Part shown: piece by piece, positions 34,933-45,087 of the stretch
How positions within the stretch are numbered: position 1 is the stretch's first letter
Layout: every line of letters starts with the position of its first letter
NCBI RefSeq assembly: GCF_018967645.1
Contig: NZ_JAHLZF010000001.1
Coordinates: 245,668 to 309,667, forward strand
DNA: 64,000 nt
Reading direction: 5' to 3'
From: Allobacillus halotolerans
GTDB taxonomy: Bacteria > Bacillota > Bacilli > Bacillales > Alkalibacillaceae
Notes under the pieces: model-generated
Told to the model about the DNA's origin: nothing
What the model saw: the letters and a program-made list of their open reading frames with translations, nothing else
Database searches by the model: none
Made by a program: the position numbers and the translations under genes

Positions 34933-36450
34933 TTATAAGTTCGGGCTTTCAGAAACGGCTTTTTGTGTGTCAATTGCTGGATCAACCGTTATGTCATAAT
35001 ATACATTTGACACTTTTGGAACTTCATTACTTATTCGTCGAGCTATTCGATCTAAAACACCATCAGGTATTTTCGCTCGCATCATTCTTGTTGAATTTAT
35101 TTTTTCGATCATTTTAACCAATATAGGGTATGACCATTTTTCGCCCTTAAAATCCCACTCAGGGTGTAACAAAACTGTATAAAACTGTTCCAATTGGTTT
35201 TCTAAACCTGCTTGGAAAACTTCAAACTTTAAAATGGCTTCACTTTCACGTAAAACTTGGATGCGTTCTTCATTAACCTTACCTTTTATTTTACCTGCCA
35301 ATCCAGTGAATGAAAGCGACTGCTTGTCCAGAATATTATCTGGAACCCTAAGGATTCTCCCGAGCTCTTCAACTTCTTGTCTGTGTAACGATTGGAGTGG
35401 CTTAAGCATGCTTAACCCTAGCATACTTGATTGATGGAATGGATTGTTTTTTTCATCTTTATCACTATATAGTATGCTCGAAGCATACCACTTGATCGTC
35501 TTCATCTGACTAACCTCTCGTTGAACGATGTTAATCAACTGATTTTGAACGGCGAGTTCTTTTTCCTCGTTTATCTCAACTTCTTTTAAATTTTCAAAGA
35601 AAGAATCCTTTTCATCTAACGTAATAATATTCATATCAAATCTTTCTGCTAATACATTAGTTGTTTCTTCAGGTTCATTCTTTCGCAACAATCCATTATC
35701 AATGAATAGAACAACCAATTGGTCTGCAATGGCTTTATGAAGAAGTGCGGCTAAAACGATTGATTTGACGTCTCCGTTGACGGGAAGGATGACCTCTTCT
35801 TTTCTTATCGTTTCTAGAATTTCAGCTACACTTTCATCCATATAATTTTTCATCGTCCATTGACCGGTGCATTGACATATATCATATAAAAAATTTCGTA
35901 AAAGATCATCGCCATTTTTAGTCGCTTCCATTTCGGGGTGGAATTGAATTCCATAAATATGCTCTTTCTCCGAGCTAATTGCAGCGATTGGACAACCTGG
36001 CGAATGGGCAAGAACCGAAAAACCTGCTGGTGCTTTTTTCACGCGATCGCCATGACTCATATGAACCGTGTTATAGGCAGGTAAGCCATTAAATAATTTG
36101 CTTCGGGAATCTACCTCGATTTCGACAATACCAAACTCATTTTGTTTTGTATCATCAACCATTCCACCGTAAAACTGTGTGATTACCTGCAGGCCATAAC
36201 ATACTCCCAACATAGGTACATTCAGATCAAATATTTTCGGATCCGGTTTTGGTGAACGGTTCGTGTAAACACTCTCAGGGCTTGCACCAAAAATAATACC
36301 ATTTGGTCTCATGCTTTTTACTTCTTCTGCAGTGATTGTCGGCGAAACGAGTTCAGAATAAACATTTAACTCTCTGATTTTCCTTGTCATTACTTTGTTC
36401 AATGGACTTCCAAAATCAATAATAATAATTTTTTCGTTACTCGCTCTCAT
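34933..36450 (-). CDS. GuaA-like protein with a degenerate ATP-pyrophosphatase domain
   Basis: A 505-residue full-length relative of GMP synthase. The N-terminal glutamine amidotransferase domain keeps Cys84 (LGVCYGLQ), His171 and Glu173 (IQFHPEM). The second domain aligns along its length with the genuine GuaA at 39061 but has lost its catalytic motifs. The PP-loop SGGVDS is NGDVKS (225-230), [10 protein letters not shown] is [20 protein letters not shown] is KQSLSFTGLA, the [10 protein letters not shown] block is gone, and the C-terminal KPPATIEWE is replaced. It could still hydrolyse glutamine but not adenylate XMP. The intact frame and ribosome site (GAGGTG before ATG 36450) suggest it is expressed. 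Its function is unknown. Confidence 0.85.
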   Translation of the reverse strand: MRASNEKIIIIDFGSPLNKVMTRKIRELNVYSELVSPTITAEEVKSMRPNGIIFGASPESVYTNRSPKPDPKIFDLNVPMLGVCYGLQVITQFYGGMVDDTKQNEFGIVEIEVDSRSKLFNGLPAYNTVHMSHGDRVKKAPAGFSVLAHSPGCPIAAISSEKEHIYGIQFHPEMEATKNGDDLLRNFLYDICQCTGQWTMKNYMDESVAEILETIRKEEVILPVNGDVKSIVLAALLHKAIADQLVVLFIDNGLLRKNEPEETTNVLAERFDMNIITLDEKDSFFENLKEVEINEEKELAVQNQLINIVQREVSQMKTIKWYASSILYSDKDEKNNPFHQSSMLGLSMLKPLQSLHRQEVEELGRILRVPDNILDKQSLSFTGLAGKIKGKVNEERIQVLRESEAILKFEVFQAGLENQLEQFYTVLLHPEWDFKGEKWSYPILVKMIEKINSTRMMRAKIPDGVLDRIARRISNEVPKVSNVYYDITVDPAIDTQKAVSESPNL

Positions 36451-36574
36451 TCCATACACCTCATCTCTACGTACATATAGATAGAGGTACCCGTTCTGCA
36501 CATCAAATTAACTAAACGGATTTAGGATTGATCAGATTAGTCCTATGAATGGTTTTCATCATAGTTCCTTTCAC

Positions 36575-36600
36575 GGTTACCGGTAATTTGGTTTACCAAT
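36575..36600. promoter_or_regulatory. Clustered inverted repeats, possible operator
   Basis: Between the divergent GuaA-like and SDR genes lie overlapping palindromes: GGTAA-TTTGGT-TTACC (36582-36597) and TTGGT-TT-ACCAA (36588-36599), next to GGTTACC (36575-36581). They look like a binding site for a dimeric repressor. No regulator gene is next to it. Confidence 0.4.
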
Positions 36601-36751
36601 AGCCAATTACTCAAAACACAATACTTATGAAGAAGTATTTCAAAGTTATTCAGATAAGTTCTCTTCATAAATGTTTCATTTTCAATAAACCAATCGCCTA
36701 TGATAGAATGAATTAACTATCATTTACAGGTTAGAAAGGATTGATTAAGTC

Positions 36752-37444
36752 TTGGTTAATAAAGTTGCTGTAATTACAGGTGCTGGAAGCGGCTTAGGCG
36801 CATCTTTAGCAAGAAAATATTCGAACGATGGATTTCATGTTTGTTTACTAGGAAGAACTGAAGATAAGTTGGAAAATACTGCGAAGACATTACCGAATGA
36901 AAGTTATTCAATTTTCTCTGTAGATGTTTCGTCTAAACAAGAGGTAGCGAATGTCTTCGCTAATATAAAAGAGAACCTTGGTTCCGTAAATGTTCTTGTT
37001 AATAATGCGGGCGTTGGTGTTTTTGATTTAGCTGAAAATATAACTGAAGATGCTATCCACCAAATGATCGACACCAACTTAAAAGGGACGATTTTCTGTA
37101 CACAAGAAATACTCGCTGACATGAAAGAAAATAATAACGGCAGTATTTTAAATATCGTATCTACAGCTGGATTAGAAGGAAAAGAGACCGAGGCAGTTTA
37201 CTGTGCAAGTAAATTTGGTATGCGCGGATTTCATGAAAGTCTACTCGTTGAACTAAAAGATACAGACATTCACGTATTCGGCGCTTATATGGGCGGCATG
37301 GCTACAGAATTCTGGGACGGTATCTTAGATGAGTCAAGTACTGCAGGTCTTATGGACCCTGAAGATATCGCAGACATCATCTACCATAACGCTGCTCTCA
37401 GAAAAAATTTGAATGTAGAGCAAGTTGTTATAAAGAATCATTAA
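36752..37444 (+). CDS. Short-chain dehydrogenase/reductase
   Basis: A 230-residue Rossmann-fold oxidoreductase. TGAGSGLG (about residues 9-16) binds the cofactor, NNAG lies near 87, the active-site Tyr-Lys is in YCASK (about 151-155), and a serine sits in ILNIVSTAG. GRTEDKL after beta-2 (Arg) hints at NADPH. The start is a TTG at 36752, as a TAA lies two codons upstream; AGAAAGGA precedes it at about eleven bases. It is divergent from the GuaA-like gene and followed by a terminator within direct repeat 1. The substrate is unknown. Confidence 0.85.
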   Translation: MVNKVAVITGAGSGLGASLARKYSNDGFHVCLLGRTEDKLENTAKTLPNESYSIFSVDVSSKQEVANVFANIKENLGSVNVLVNNAGVGVFDLAENITEDAIHQMIDTNLKGTIFCTQEILADMKENNNGSILNIVSTAGLEGKETEAVYCASKFGMRGFHESLLVELKDTDIHVFGAYMGGMATEFWDGILDESSTAGLMDPEDIADIIYHNAALRKNLNVEQVVIKNH

Positions 37445-37455
37445 ATGGTATTGGT

Positions 37456-37527
37456 AAAAAGAGCTAAATCCCTCAAGATTTAGCTCTTTTTTCTACCCTC
37501 TTTACTTTTCTATATTTAGTCAAAAAC
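37456..37527 (+). repeat. Direct repeat 1 flanking the TIR gene (contains a terminator)
   Basis: A hairpin GAGCTAAATC-CCTCAA-GATTTAGCTC followed by six T ends the SDR transcript. The hairpin and the ~40 bases after it (to GTCAAAAAC) recur at 38873-38946. By my count there are seven mismatches in the first 62 aligned bases, then a two-base indel. Confidence 0.88.
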
Positions 37528-37755
37528 CCAACTCGGCAGCTGTAATTGACAGACAGTTTTTGCTTTAGGATTAAATATGACATTTCATTTACATATATCC
37601 TATCTCTCTCAATGAAGTAAATGAATTATATACAAGAATAACTAAGCTGAATGAGTTAAGAGAAGTAATTTAAAAAAGTGACAATTAGGGGTATAAGAGA
37701 TGGGTCTTGGATTTGCCAATTTCGTTTTTACCTATCAAGGAATTTCGCGTTTATA

Positions 37756-37764
37756 TGATATACT
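37756..37764 (+). promoter_or_regulatory. Extended -10 element before the TIR gene
   Basis: TGA followed by TATACT (37759-37764) gives an extended -10 of the TGN-TATAAT type, 52 bases before the ATG. There is no convincing -35. The rest of 37528-37816 holds no gene I can support. Confidence 0.4.
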
Positions 37765-37816
37765 AGAATCAATTAACATATTAAAGTTGAACTAGTAATG
37801 TTTAGGAGAGATATTT

Positions 37817-38800
37817 ATGAAATATTTTATTAGTCACTCGTCGAAAAACTTGCATTACGGTGAATCAATTGTTCAGTTATTGATCGATATTGGAGTACCA
37901 CACGATGATATTATATTCACGAGTAAAAGTGGATTCGGAATTCCAAAAGGTGAAAATATATTCGAATGGTTAAAAAGCCAAATTGAAGATAAGCCATTTG
38001 TCATATATTTGTTATCTGATGATTACTACTCAAGTGTAGCTTGCTTAAATGAAATGGGTGCTGCCTGGATTGTAGAAAATGAACATATAGCACTATTCAC
38101 ACCTGGATTTAATCTTAACAATTCAAAATATAATGAAGGTGCAATAGACCCAAGAAAAATGGGTGTTTTTATTGATAATAAGTATGATATGTTAGAGTTT
38201 GTAACATTAATTTCAAAAAATGAAAACAGATTCATAAAGCCAGTAATTATAGATCAGGCAATCACTTCTTTTTTTAACTCAATTGAAAATTATCTTCATA
38301 ACGGAAACAGTGTAAACAATCACAATTCAATAAATAGAGGAATTAATGAAACAAAAGAAGAATCCAAATTACATACTCCTGTCGAAGTAGATGAAAATAG
38401 TAAATCTCTATATATAAAGTTCAGTGATAGCATAAAAGAGAAAAAATTAAGTGATGAAGAGTTATTGTTAATAAATTATATGGTTGATATCGGCAAAACA
38501 ACCTTAGGAGATAGGTGGATGGCTAAAGGTGAAGTACAAAATATTCGAAACTGGGAAGAGATAAATGAATTAAATAATTACTTATCAAGTAAATACAACA
38601 CGGCTTTGAATAAATTAAAATTACGAAATTTTTTAGATGTATATAGTAAAACATCTCATGGAAATCCCAGAGAGTTTGTTTTAATTGAGTCGATTTCAAA
38701 TCACTTATTAGACCTCCCTAGCAACATACAACAAGTATTAACTAAAACAAAAGAAAAGTATCACGAAGGAAGTATAAACACTATGGACTTACCTTTTTAA
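37817..38800 (+). CDS. TIR-domain protein, candidate defence effector
   Basis: A 327-residue protein. Residues 1-~150 form a TIR domain: KYFISHSSK (first strand and BB-side loop), IIFTSKSGFGIPKG, VIYLLSDDYY, and ACLNEMGAAW with the putative catalytic Glu79. Bacterial TIR proteins of this type often split NAD+ or make cyclic ADP-ribose signals in anti-phage defence. Residues ~150-200 are a polar linker. The C-terminal ~125 residues (DELLLINYMVDIGKTTLGDR onward) look like a winged-helix or helical domain I cannot name. The base composition is more AT-rich than its neighbours, and ~72-bp direct repeats bracket it, suggesting acquisition. TAGGAGAG precedes the ATG. Confidence 0.8.
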   Translation: MKYFISHSSKNLHYGESIVQLLIDIGVPHDDIIFTSKSGFGIPKGENIFEWLKSQIEDKPFVIYLLSDDYYSSVACLNEMGAAWIVENEHIALFTPGFNLNNSKYNEGAIDPRKMGVFIDNKYDMLEFVTLISKNENRFIKPVIIDQAITSFFNSIENYLHNGNSVNNHNSINRGINETKEESKLHTPVEVDENSKSLYIKFSDSIKEKKLSDEELLLINYMVDIGKTTLGDRWMAKGEVQNIRNWEEINELNNYLSSKYNTALNKLKLRNFLDVYSKTSHGNPREFVLIESISNHLLDLPSNIQQVLTKTKEKYHEGSINTMDLPF

Positions 38801-38872
38801 CTTAAACAATAACCATTTTTTTAAAGAACTTAATCATAGTATAATGTAATTTTTAAACACTTATTGTTAGAG

Positions 38873-38946
38873 AAAAGGAGCTAAATCCCTCAAGATTTAG
38901 CTCCTTTTCGTATCCTATTTACTTCTCTATATTTGGGGTCAAAAAC
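38873..38946 (+). repeat. Direct repeat 2 flanking the TIR gene (contains a terminator)
   Basis: This is the same hairpin (GGAGCTAAATC / GATTTAGCTCC, then TTTT) and downstream bases as direct repeat 1, 72 bases after the TIR stop codon. It would end the TIR transcript. Confidence 0.88.
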
Positions 38947-39025
38947 TCACCTGTGAAGGATAAATAGCTGGGAACTATTTGCTTAAATATTGCTCTAAAC
39001 AAATAACTTCCCTTTAAATCCATCT

Positions 39026-39051
39026 AAATCAAGGCAAGTTGCCTTTGATTT
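39026..39051 (-). terminator. Possible weak terminator of guaA
   Basis: AAATCAAGGCAA and TTGCCTTTGATTT can pair (one bulge) just after the guaA stop, but there is little of a T-run after it on the minus strand. Confidence 0.35.
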
Positions 39052-39060
39052 CTTACTCCC

Positions 39061-40599
39061 CTATTCCCACTCAATCGTTGCCGGTGGTTTACTCGTAATG
39101 TCATACACAATACGATTCACATGTGGCACTTCATTTACAATTCGATTCGATACTTTTTCTAAAATATCATATGGGATTCTTGCCCAATCGGACGTCATAC
39201 CATCAATTGAATTGACTGCGCGGATGCCTACTGTGTGATCGTATGTCCGTTGATCACCCATAACGCCAACACTTTGTATACCAGGTAAAACAGTGAAATA
39301 CTGCCATACTGTTTTATCTAATCCTGCTAACATAAATTCTTCTCGCAAAATAGCGTCTGATTCACGAACAATTTCTAATTTTTCTTCTGTCACTTCTCCA
39401 AGGACGCGAATGCCTAAACCTGGTCCAGGAAACGGTTGACGCCAAACGATATGTTCTGGAATTCCTAATTCTTCACCTAGTTTTCGGACTTCATCTTTGA
39501 ACAAAGTATTTAACGGTTCAATTAAATTCAATTTCATTTTTTCCGGTAGTCCACCAACATTGTGATGGCTTTTAATTGTTTGCGCAGTTTTCGTACCACT
39601 TTCAATGATATCCGTGTAAAGGGTTCCTTGTGCTAAAAAGTCAACGTCTTCAATTTTCGAAGACTCTTCATCAAAAATATAAATAAACTCATTACCAATT
39701 ATTTTCCGTTTTTTCTCTGGATCACTGACACCTTCAAGTTTGGCTAAGAACCGATCTTTCGCATCAACTTGAATGACATTCATATGGAAACCTTCCTTGA
39801 ACATCTTCATGACATCTTCAGCTTCATTTTTACGTAGTAAGCCATGATCAACAAAAATACATGTTAATTGATCTCCAATTGCTTGGTGTAACAATACAGC
39901 AACGACAGAGGAATCGACACCTCCACTTAATGCACAGATGACTTTTCGGTCTTTCACGGATTCTCGAATTTTTTCAATTTCTGTTTCAATGAAATTCTTC
40001 ATCGTCCATTCGCCGCTGCATCCACAAATTTCATACACAAAGTTTTTCAAAAGGTCATTGCCATAAACCGAGTGACCTACCTCTGGGTGAAATTGAACGC
40101 CGTAAAACTTTTTCTCCTCATTACTGATCGCAGCAATTGGACAGGAAGGATTTTTGGCATCGACTTGGAAACCTTCAGGCATTTCCACAACATGGTCACC
40201 ATGACTCATCCAGACAATTTGCTCTTCCGGCAATGTATGAAATGTCGCCGACTGGTTTCCTGTTAATGTTATTTTTGCTTTGCCGTACTCGCGCTGTGCA
40301 GCGGGTTCAACACGTCCGCCAAGTTTGTAGGCCATTAATTGCATGCCATAACAAATCCCTAAAACAGGTATGTCTAATTGGAAGATCTCTTCGTCAATAG
40401 AAAATGCATCATTCTCAAACACACTATTTGGGCCACCGGACAAAATAATTCCTGTTGGCTTCAGATCTTTTAGTTCTTTTGCGGAAAGGTCATTCGGATG
40501 GAGTTCACTATAAACGCCTAATTCTCTAATCCGACGTGTGATAAGTTGATTGTATTGACTGCCATAATCGAGTACAATGATTTTCTCTTCTTGCTTCAT
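39061..40599 (-). CDS. guaA: GMP synthase (glutamine-hydrolysing)
   Basis: A 512-residue cytosolic enzyme making GMP from XMP, ATP and glutamine. The amidotransferase triad is Cys83 (LGICYGMQ), His171 and Glu173 (VQFHPEV). The ATP-pyrophosphatase PP-loop is SGGVDS (225-230), followed by [43 protein letters not shown] and the C-terminal KPPATIEWE. All catalytic motifs are present, so this copy is the working enzyme, unlike its paralogue at 34933. It lies 26 bases after guaB, forming a two-gene operon for the IMP-to-GMP branch. Confidence 0.97.
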   Translation of the reverse strand: MKQEEKIIVLDYGSQYNQLITRRIRELGVYSELHPNDLSAKELKDLKPTGIILSGGPNSVFENDAFSIDEEIFQLDIPVLGICYGMQLMAYKLGGRVEPAAQREYGKAKITLTGNQSATFHTLPEEQIVWMSHGDHVVEMPEGFQVDAKNPSCPIAAISNEEKKFYGVQFHPEVGHSVYGNDLLKNFVYEICGCSGEWTMKNFIETEIEKIRESVKDRKVICALSGGVDSSVVAVLLHQAIGDQLTCIFVDHGLLRKNEAEDVMKMFKEGFHMNVIQVDAKDRFLAKLEGVSDPEKKRKIIGNEFIYIFDEESSKIEDVDFLAQGTLYTDIIESGTKTAQTIKSHHNVGGLPEKMKLNLIEPLNTLFKDEVRKLGEELGIPEHIVWRQPFPGPGLGIRVLGEVTEEKLEIVRESDAILREEFMLAGLDKTVWQYFTVLPGIQSVGVMGDQRTYDHTVGIRAVNSIDGMTSDWARIPYDILEKVSNRIVNEVPHVNRIVYDITSKPPATIEWE

Positions 40600-40625
40600 A
40601 AATACACCTCAGCTAATTTGATTCG

Positions 40626-42151
<1,526 letters not shown>

Positions 42152-42191
42152 CACACCAAATAAATGTTCAACTAGTCACAAAATACTGACA

Positions 42192-43301
42192 TTAATCAGT
42201 TGTTAAAAATGTGAATGGCTCTGTTTTCTGATTTGAAATATGAACTTGTAGAGATGGCATTTTTTCTTTCAATTGCTGTTGCAAACCTTCTTTCATCACT
42301 TGTTCGATATGATGTCCAGGGTCGATCATGGCAAGTCCCATACCTAAAGCATCATGAGCAGTGTGAAAATAAACATCTCCTGTAATTAGCACATCCGCTC
42401 CCATTCGCTTCGCTTGAGAGATATACTTATTTCCATCGCCACCAATAACCGCAATGGTGCGAATGTTTTTATCTTCTTTACCGACAAAGCGCAAGTTCGG
42501 AACATCATATGCTTTTTTTACGAGTTGTGCTAGTTCTCGAAGTTTCATCGGTTCTGCTAACTTCGCAATTCGACCTAACCCATAAGATTCGCCTTCAACT
42601 TTCAATGGATAAACATCATAAGCCATCTCTTCATAAGGATGAGCTTTTTTCGCTAACTCAATGGTTTGATTCAAAATCCCTTCCGGAACAATTGTATCCA
42701 TTCGATACTCTTCCACTCGCTCTAATTCATCTTCACTTCCGATATATGGATTAGCTCCTTCTTGTGGTTTAAACGTACCGATTCCTTCAAGATTAAACGT
42801 GCAATGACTATAGTTACCGATAAACCCAGCTCCAGCATCGGCAAATGCTTGACGGATTTGGTTTTCATGACTTTTTGGTACATGAATGACGAGCTTATAC
42901 AACTTTTCTTCAGTTGTTTTGACGAGCACATCTGTGTCCGTCAAATCTAGTTTTTCCATCAATAAATCATTTACGCCACCACGCGCGATGTCTAAATTGG
43001 TATGCGCCACAAAAAGAGAAATGTTATGTGTCAGTAATTTTTTTGTAATCCTTCCCTTTTCGCTATCCCAATTAATTTCTTTAAAAGGTTTAAAGATAAA
43101 CGGATGGTGAGCGATAATTAGGTCGATTTCCTTTTCAATCGCTTCATCAACAACACTTTCAAGTACATCCAATGTAACCATAATTCGATTGGCATCACTA
43201 TTGGGACTACCAACTTGCAAGCCAATCCGATCTCCTTCAAACGCTAACTTTTTTGGAGCAATCTCCTCCATGACATTCATTACATCCTTTACTTTTGTCA
43301 T
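42192..43301 (-). CDS. yqfO: Nif3-like dinuclear metal-centre protein, YqfO type
   Basis: A 369-residue cytosolic protein of the DUF34/NIF3 family. Metal ligands are in IIAHHPFIFKPFKEI (about 61-75), FVAHTNLDIARGGV (about 98-111) and the C-terminal GDVYFHTAHDALGMG. The central ~120 residues carry the extra PII-like domain of the long Bacillus form (about 370 aa). Its activity is unsettled; it has been annotated as GTP cyclohydrolase type 2 without solid proof. It overlaps trmK by four bases, the conserved yqfN-yqfO pair. Confidence 0.92.
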   Translation of the reverse strand: MTKVKDVMNVMEEIAPKKLAFEGDRIGLQVGSPNSDANRIMVTLDVLESVVDEAIEKEIDLIIAHHPFIFKPFKEINWDSEKGRITKKLLTHNISLFVAHTNLDIARGGVNDLLMEKLDLTDTDVLVKTTEEKLYKLVIHVPKSHENQIRQAFADAGAGFIGNYSHCTFNLEGIGTFKPQEGANPYIGSEDELERVEEYRMDTIVPEGILNQTIELAKKAHPYEEMAYDVYPLKVEGESYGLGRIAKLAEPMKLRELAQLVKKAYDVPNLRFVGKEDKNIRTIAVIGGDGNKYISQAKRMGADVLITGDVYFHTAHDALGMGLAMIDPGHHIEQVMKEGLQQQLKEKMPSLQVHISNQKTEPFTFLTTD

Positions 43302-43993
43302 TGTAATTCCTCCTTAATCCATGTTTTTTGCTGTTCAAAAAGCTTGATTTTATCTTCATCTGGATGTTTCGCTTGCTTGATTTGCTGAATAATCTTTTGT
43401 TTCTTTTCCAGAACATGTTGCCATTTCTCTATAAAAGCCGGATTTTTTTCTTTCATGAGAAACGGTCCTAAATATATTTCTTTATCTGTTAATTGTTGAG
43501 AATGTTCACTTTTCTCCAAAACAAGGATTTCATAAATATAACCTTCATCGTTAATGATTCGTTCACCTATGATTTGATAGCCGTAACTTATTGAAAACGC
43601 TCTAATGGAAGAAGCATCGATGTTCGGCTGGAGAATCAATCGGTTGACGCCCTCTAGCTTCTCTGGGTGACTCTCAAGAATGGAACGTATTAGTGTACCT
43701 CCCATTCCAGCAATGACGATCGTGTCTACTTCATTTGGTTTGATTACCTCTAGACCATTGCCTAACCTGACGTCAATTTGCTTTTGTAAGTTCATTTTGT
43801 TTACTTGTGATTGAGCAGATTCATATGGTCCTCGATTGACCTCACCGGCAATTGCTTGAACGTCGGGTCGATTCAAACAAACAGCGCACGGCAAATAGGC
43901 GTGATCTGAACCGATATCTGCAAACTTCCTCACATTTTCAGGTAAAAATTCGATAACTTGATTTAATCGATTCGATATTTCCAAAGCGCTCAT
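43298..43993 (-). CDS. trmK: tRNA (adenine(22)-N1)-methyltransferase TrmK
   Basis: A 231-residue SAM-dependent methyltransferase that methylates A22 in the D-loop of tRNAs. It has a Rossmann SAM site FADIGSDHAYLPCAVC (about 24-39), IAGEVNRGPYESAQ and VIAGMGGTLIRSIL, plus LILQPNIDASSIR, and a C-terminal coiled-coil-like helix pair. It corresponds to B. subtilis YqfN and is coupled to yqfO by overlap. The cccA terminator lies just upstream. Confidence 0.93.
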   Translation of the reverse strand: MSALEISNRLNQVIEFLPENVRKFADIGSDHAYLPCAVCLNRPDVQAIAGEVNRGPYESAQSQVNKMNLQKQIDVRLGNGLEVIKPNEVDTIVIAGMGGTLIRSILESHPEKLEGVNRLILQPNIDASSIRAFSISYGYQIIGERIINDEGYIYEILVLEKSEHSQQLTDKEIYLGPFLMKEKNPAFIEKWQHVLEKKQKIIQQIKQAKHPDEDKIKLFEQQKTWIKEELQ

Positions 43994-44004
43994 ACCTTTC
44001 CAGT

Positions 44005-44048
44005 ATTAAAAAATCCAGAAACAAAAGAATTTCTTTTGCTTCCGGATT
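44005..44048 (-). terminator. Intrinsic terminator of cccA
   Basis: On the minus strand AATCCGGAAGCAAAAGAA pairs with TTCTTTTGTTTCTGGATT and is followed by TTTTT. Confidence 0.88.
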
Positions 44049-44062
44049 CATTGATTTTATGC

Positions 44063-44422
44063 TTAATTGCCCGCTCCATCTACTAACCATTCAGCAAGTT
44101 TCTCTGCATTGCTTTGGTCAAGATTAATTGCTGGCATTTGTCCTTTACCGTTTTGGATAATCTCTACGATTTCACTCGCGTCATAGCGATCACCGACACT
44201 GGTCAAATCAGGACCCATTCCACCTTCTAACTCCCCACCATGACAGGACATACAGTTATTGCTATAGATATCTTCTGGAGCTAGATCAGTTGTTTCTGCG
44301 CTTTCTTCTCCTTCACCTTCTGCGTTGTTCATTTGTGCCATTCCGACACCACCCATGATAATCATCGCTAAGATGCCTAGAATTCCAATAAGATAATATG
44401 GTGCTGCTGCGTTTCTTTTCAT
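44063..44422 (-). CDS. cccA: Membrane-anchored cytochrome c-550
   Basis: A 119-residue electron carrier. An N-terminal helix (about 8-30) anchors it; an acidic, flexible linker (NNAEGEGEESAETTD) leads to a small class I heme domain with C57-M-S-C60-H61 and axial Met96 (GKGQMPAIN). It faces the outside of the membrane and passes electrons between the bc complex and oxidases. GAAGGAGGTCAATATGTC precedes the ATG. It lies between sigA and trmK, as in B. subtilis. Confidence 0.93.
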   Translation of the reverse strand: MKRNAAAPYYLIGILGILAMIIMGGVGMAQMNNAEGEGEESAETTDLAPEDIYSNNCMSCHGGELEGGMGPDLTSVGDRYDASEIVEIIQNGKGQMPAINLDQSNAEKLAEWLVDGAGN

Positions 44423-44528
44423 GACATATTGACCTCCTTCAGTTGGATCTATGTAGTATTCTTCGTTTACAAAGCTATATCTATTTTACTTGAAAAGTGT
44501 TCAAGAGAAAAGAGATAAATGTGAAGAT

Positions 44529-45068
44529 TTATATAACAATCAATGCAAAGAACAATAAAATTCCAACAAATCCAGAAATAACTAAATAATAGACTTTATT
44601 TATCCATCCAAAAGCAATCCAGGCCATTCCCTGAATCACAATCAGAAGATTTAACCAAAAACCGCTTCCCAACCATTCATACACAATCAATGTTGAACCG
44701 ATGAGTGCTGTCATAAAGAACAAGACGATCACAACATGCGTAAATATGGATTGTGCTTTATTAAAATAATACCAATGTAAGCTAAGAATGAAAATAAAGA
44801 TCAAAAAAATAATACACTGAACAATAATCTGTTCTGAAAATAAAGGTGTGATGACAATAAATGTCGGAAGAAGAAGGAAAAGAAGAAGCAGATCAAGCCC
44901 GATGAACACCTGTCTTTTCATGGAAGTCATTGATTGCTTTTCCTCTTCTACCCCTTCCCCATAGGTATATAATGCTAAGAGAAAATTACAATATTTTTCC
45001 GGTAGTAGCTGGTTTTTCTTCCAGTTTGAAATTTCATCGATGATTATTTTATTTTTTTCTTTATCCAT
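44529..45068 (-). CDS. Five-helix membrane protein, unknown function
   Basis: A 179-residue protein with a ~48-residue charged N-terminal region (ISNWKKNQLLPEKYCNFLLA) and five hydrophobic helices (about 52-75, 79-101, 106-131, 135-154, 157-178). The N-terminal part looks like a small helical domain found before membrane stretches in other Bacillaceae proteins, but I do not recognise a named family. It lies 19 bases after sigA on the same strand and may be co-transcribed with dnaG-sigA. Confidence 0.65.
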   Translation of the reverse strand: MDKEKNKIIIDEISNWKKNQLLPEKYCNFLLALYTYGEGVEEEKQSMTSMKRQVFIGLDLLLLFLLLPTFIVITPLFSEQIIVQCIIFLIFIFILSLHWYYFNKAQSIFTHVVIVLFFMTALIGSTLIVYEWLGSGFWLNLLIVIQGMAWIAFGWINKVYYLVISGFVGILLFFALIVI

Positions 45069-45087
45069 ACCAAGCCTCCGAGACGAC

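Noticed and set aside
34933..36450. Calling the GuaA-like gene a second working GMP synthase
   Set aside because: PP-loop, XMP-binding and C-terminal motifs are all altered, although overall similarity would lead an automatic pipeline to that name.
37600..37680. Short coding-like stretch (SLNEVNELYTRITKLNELRE)
   Set aside because: It has no start codon, begins just after a stop, and is under 30 codons; it may be a remnant but I cannot support a gene.
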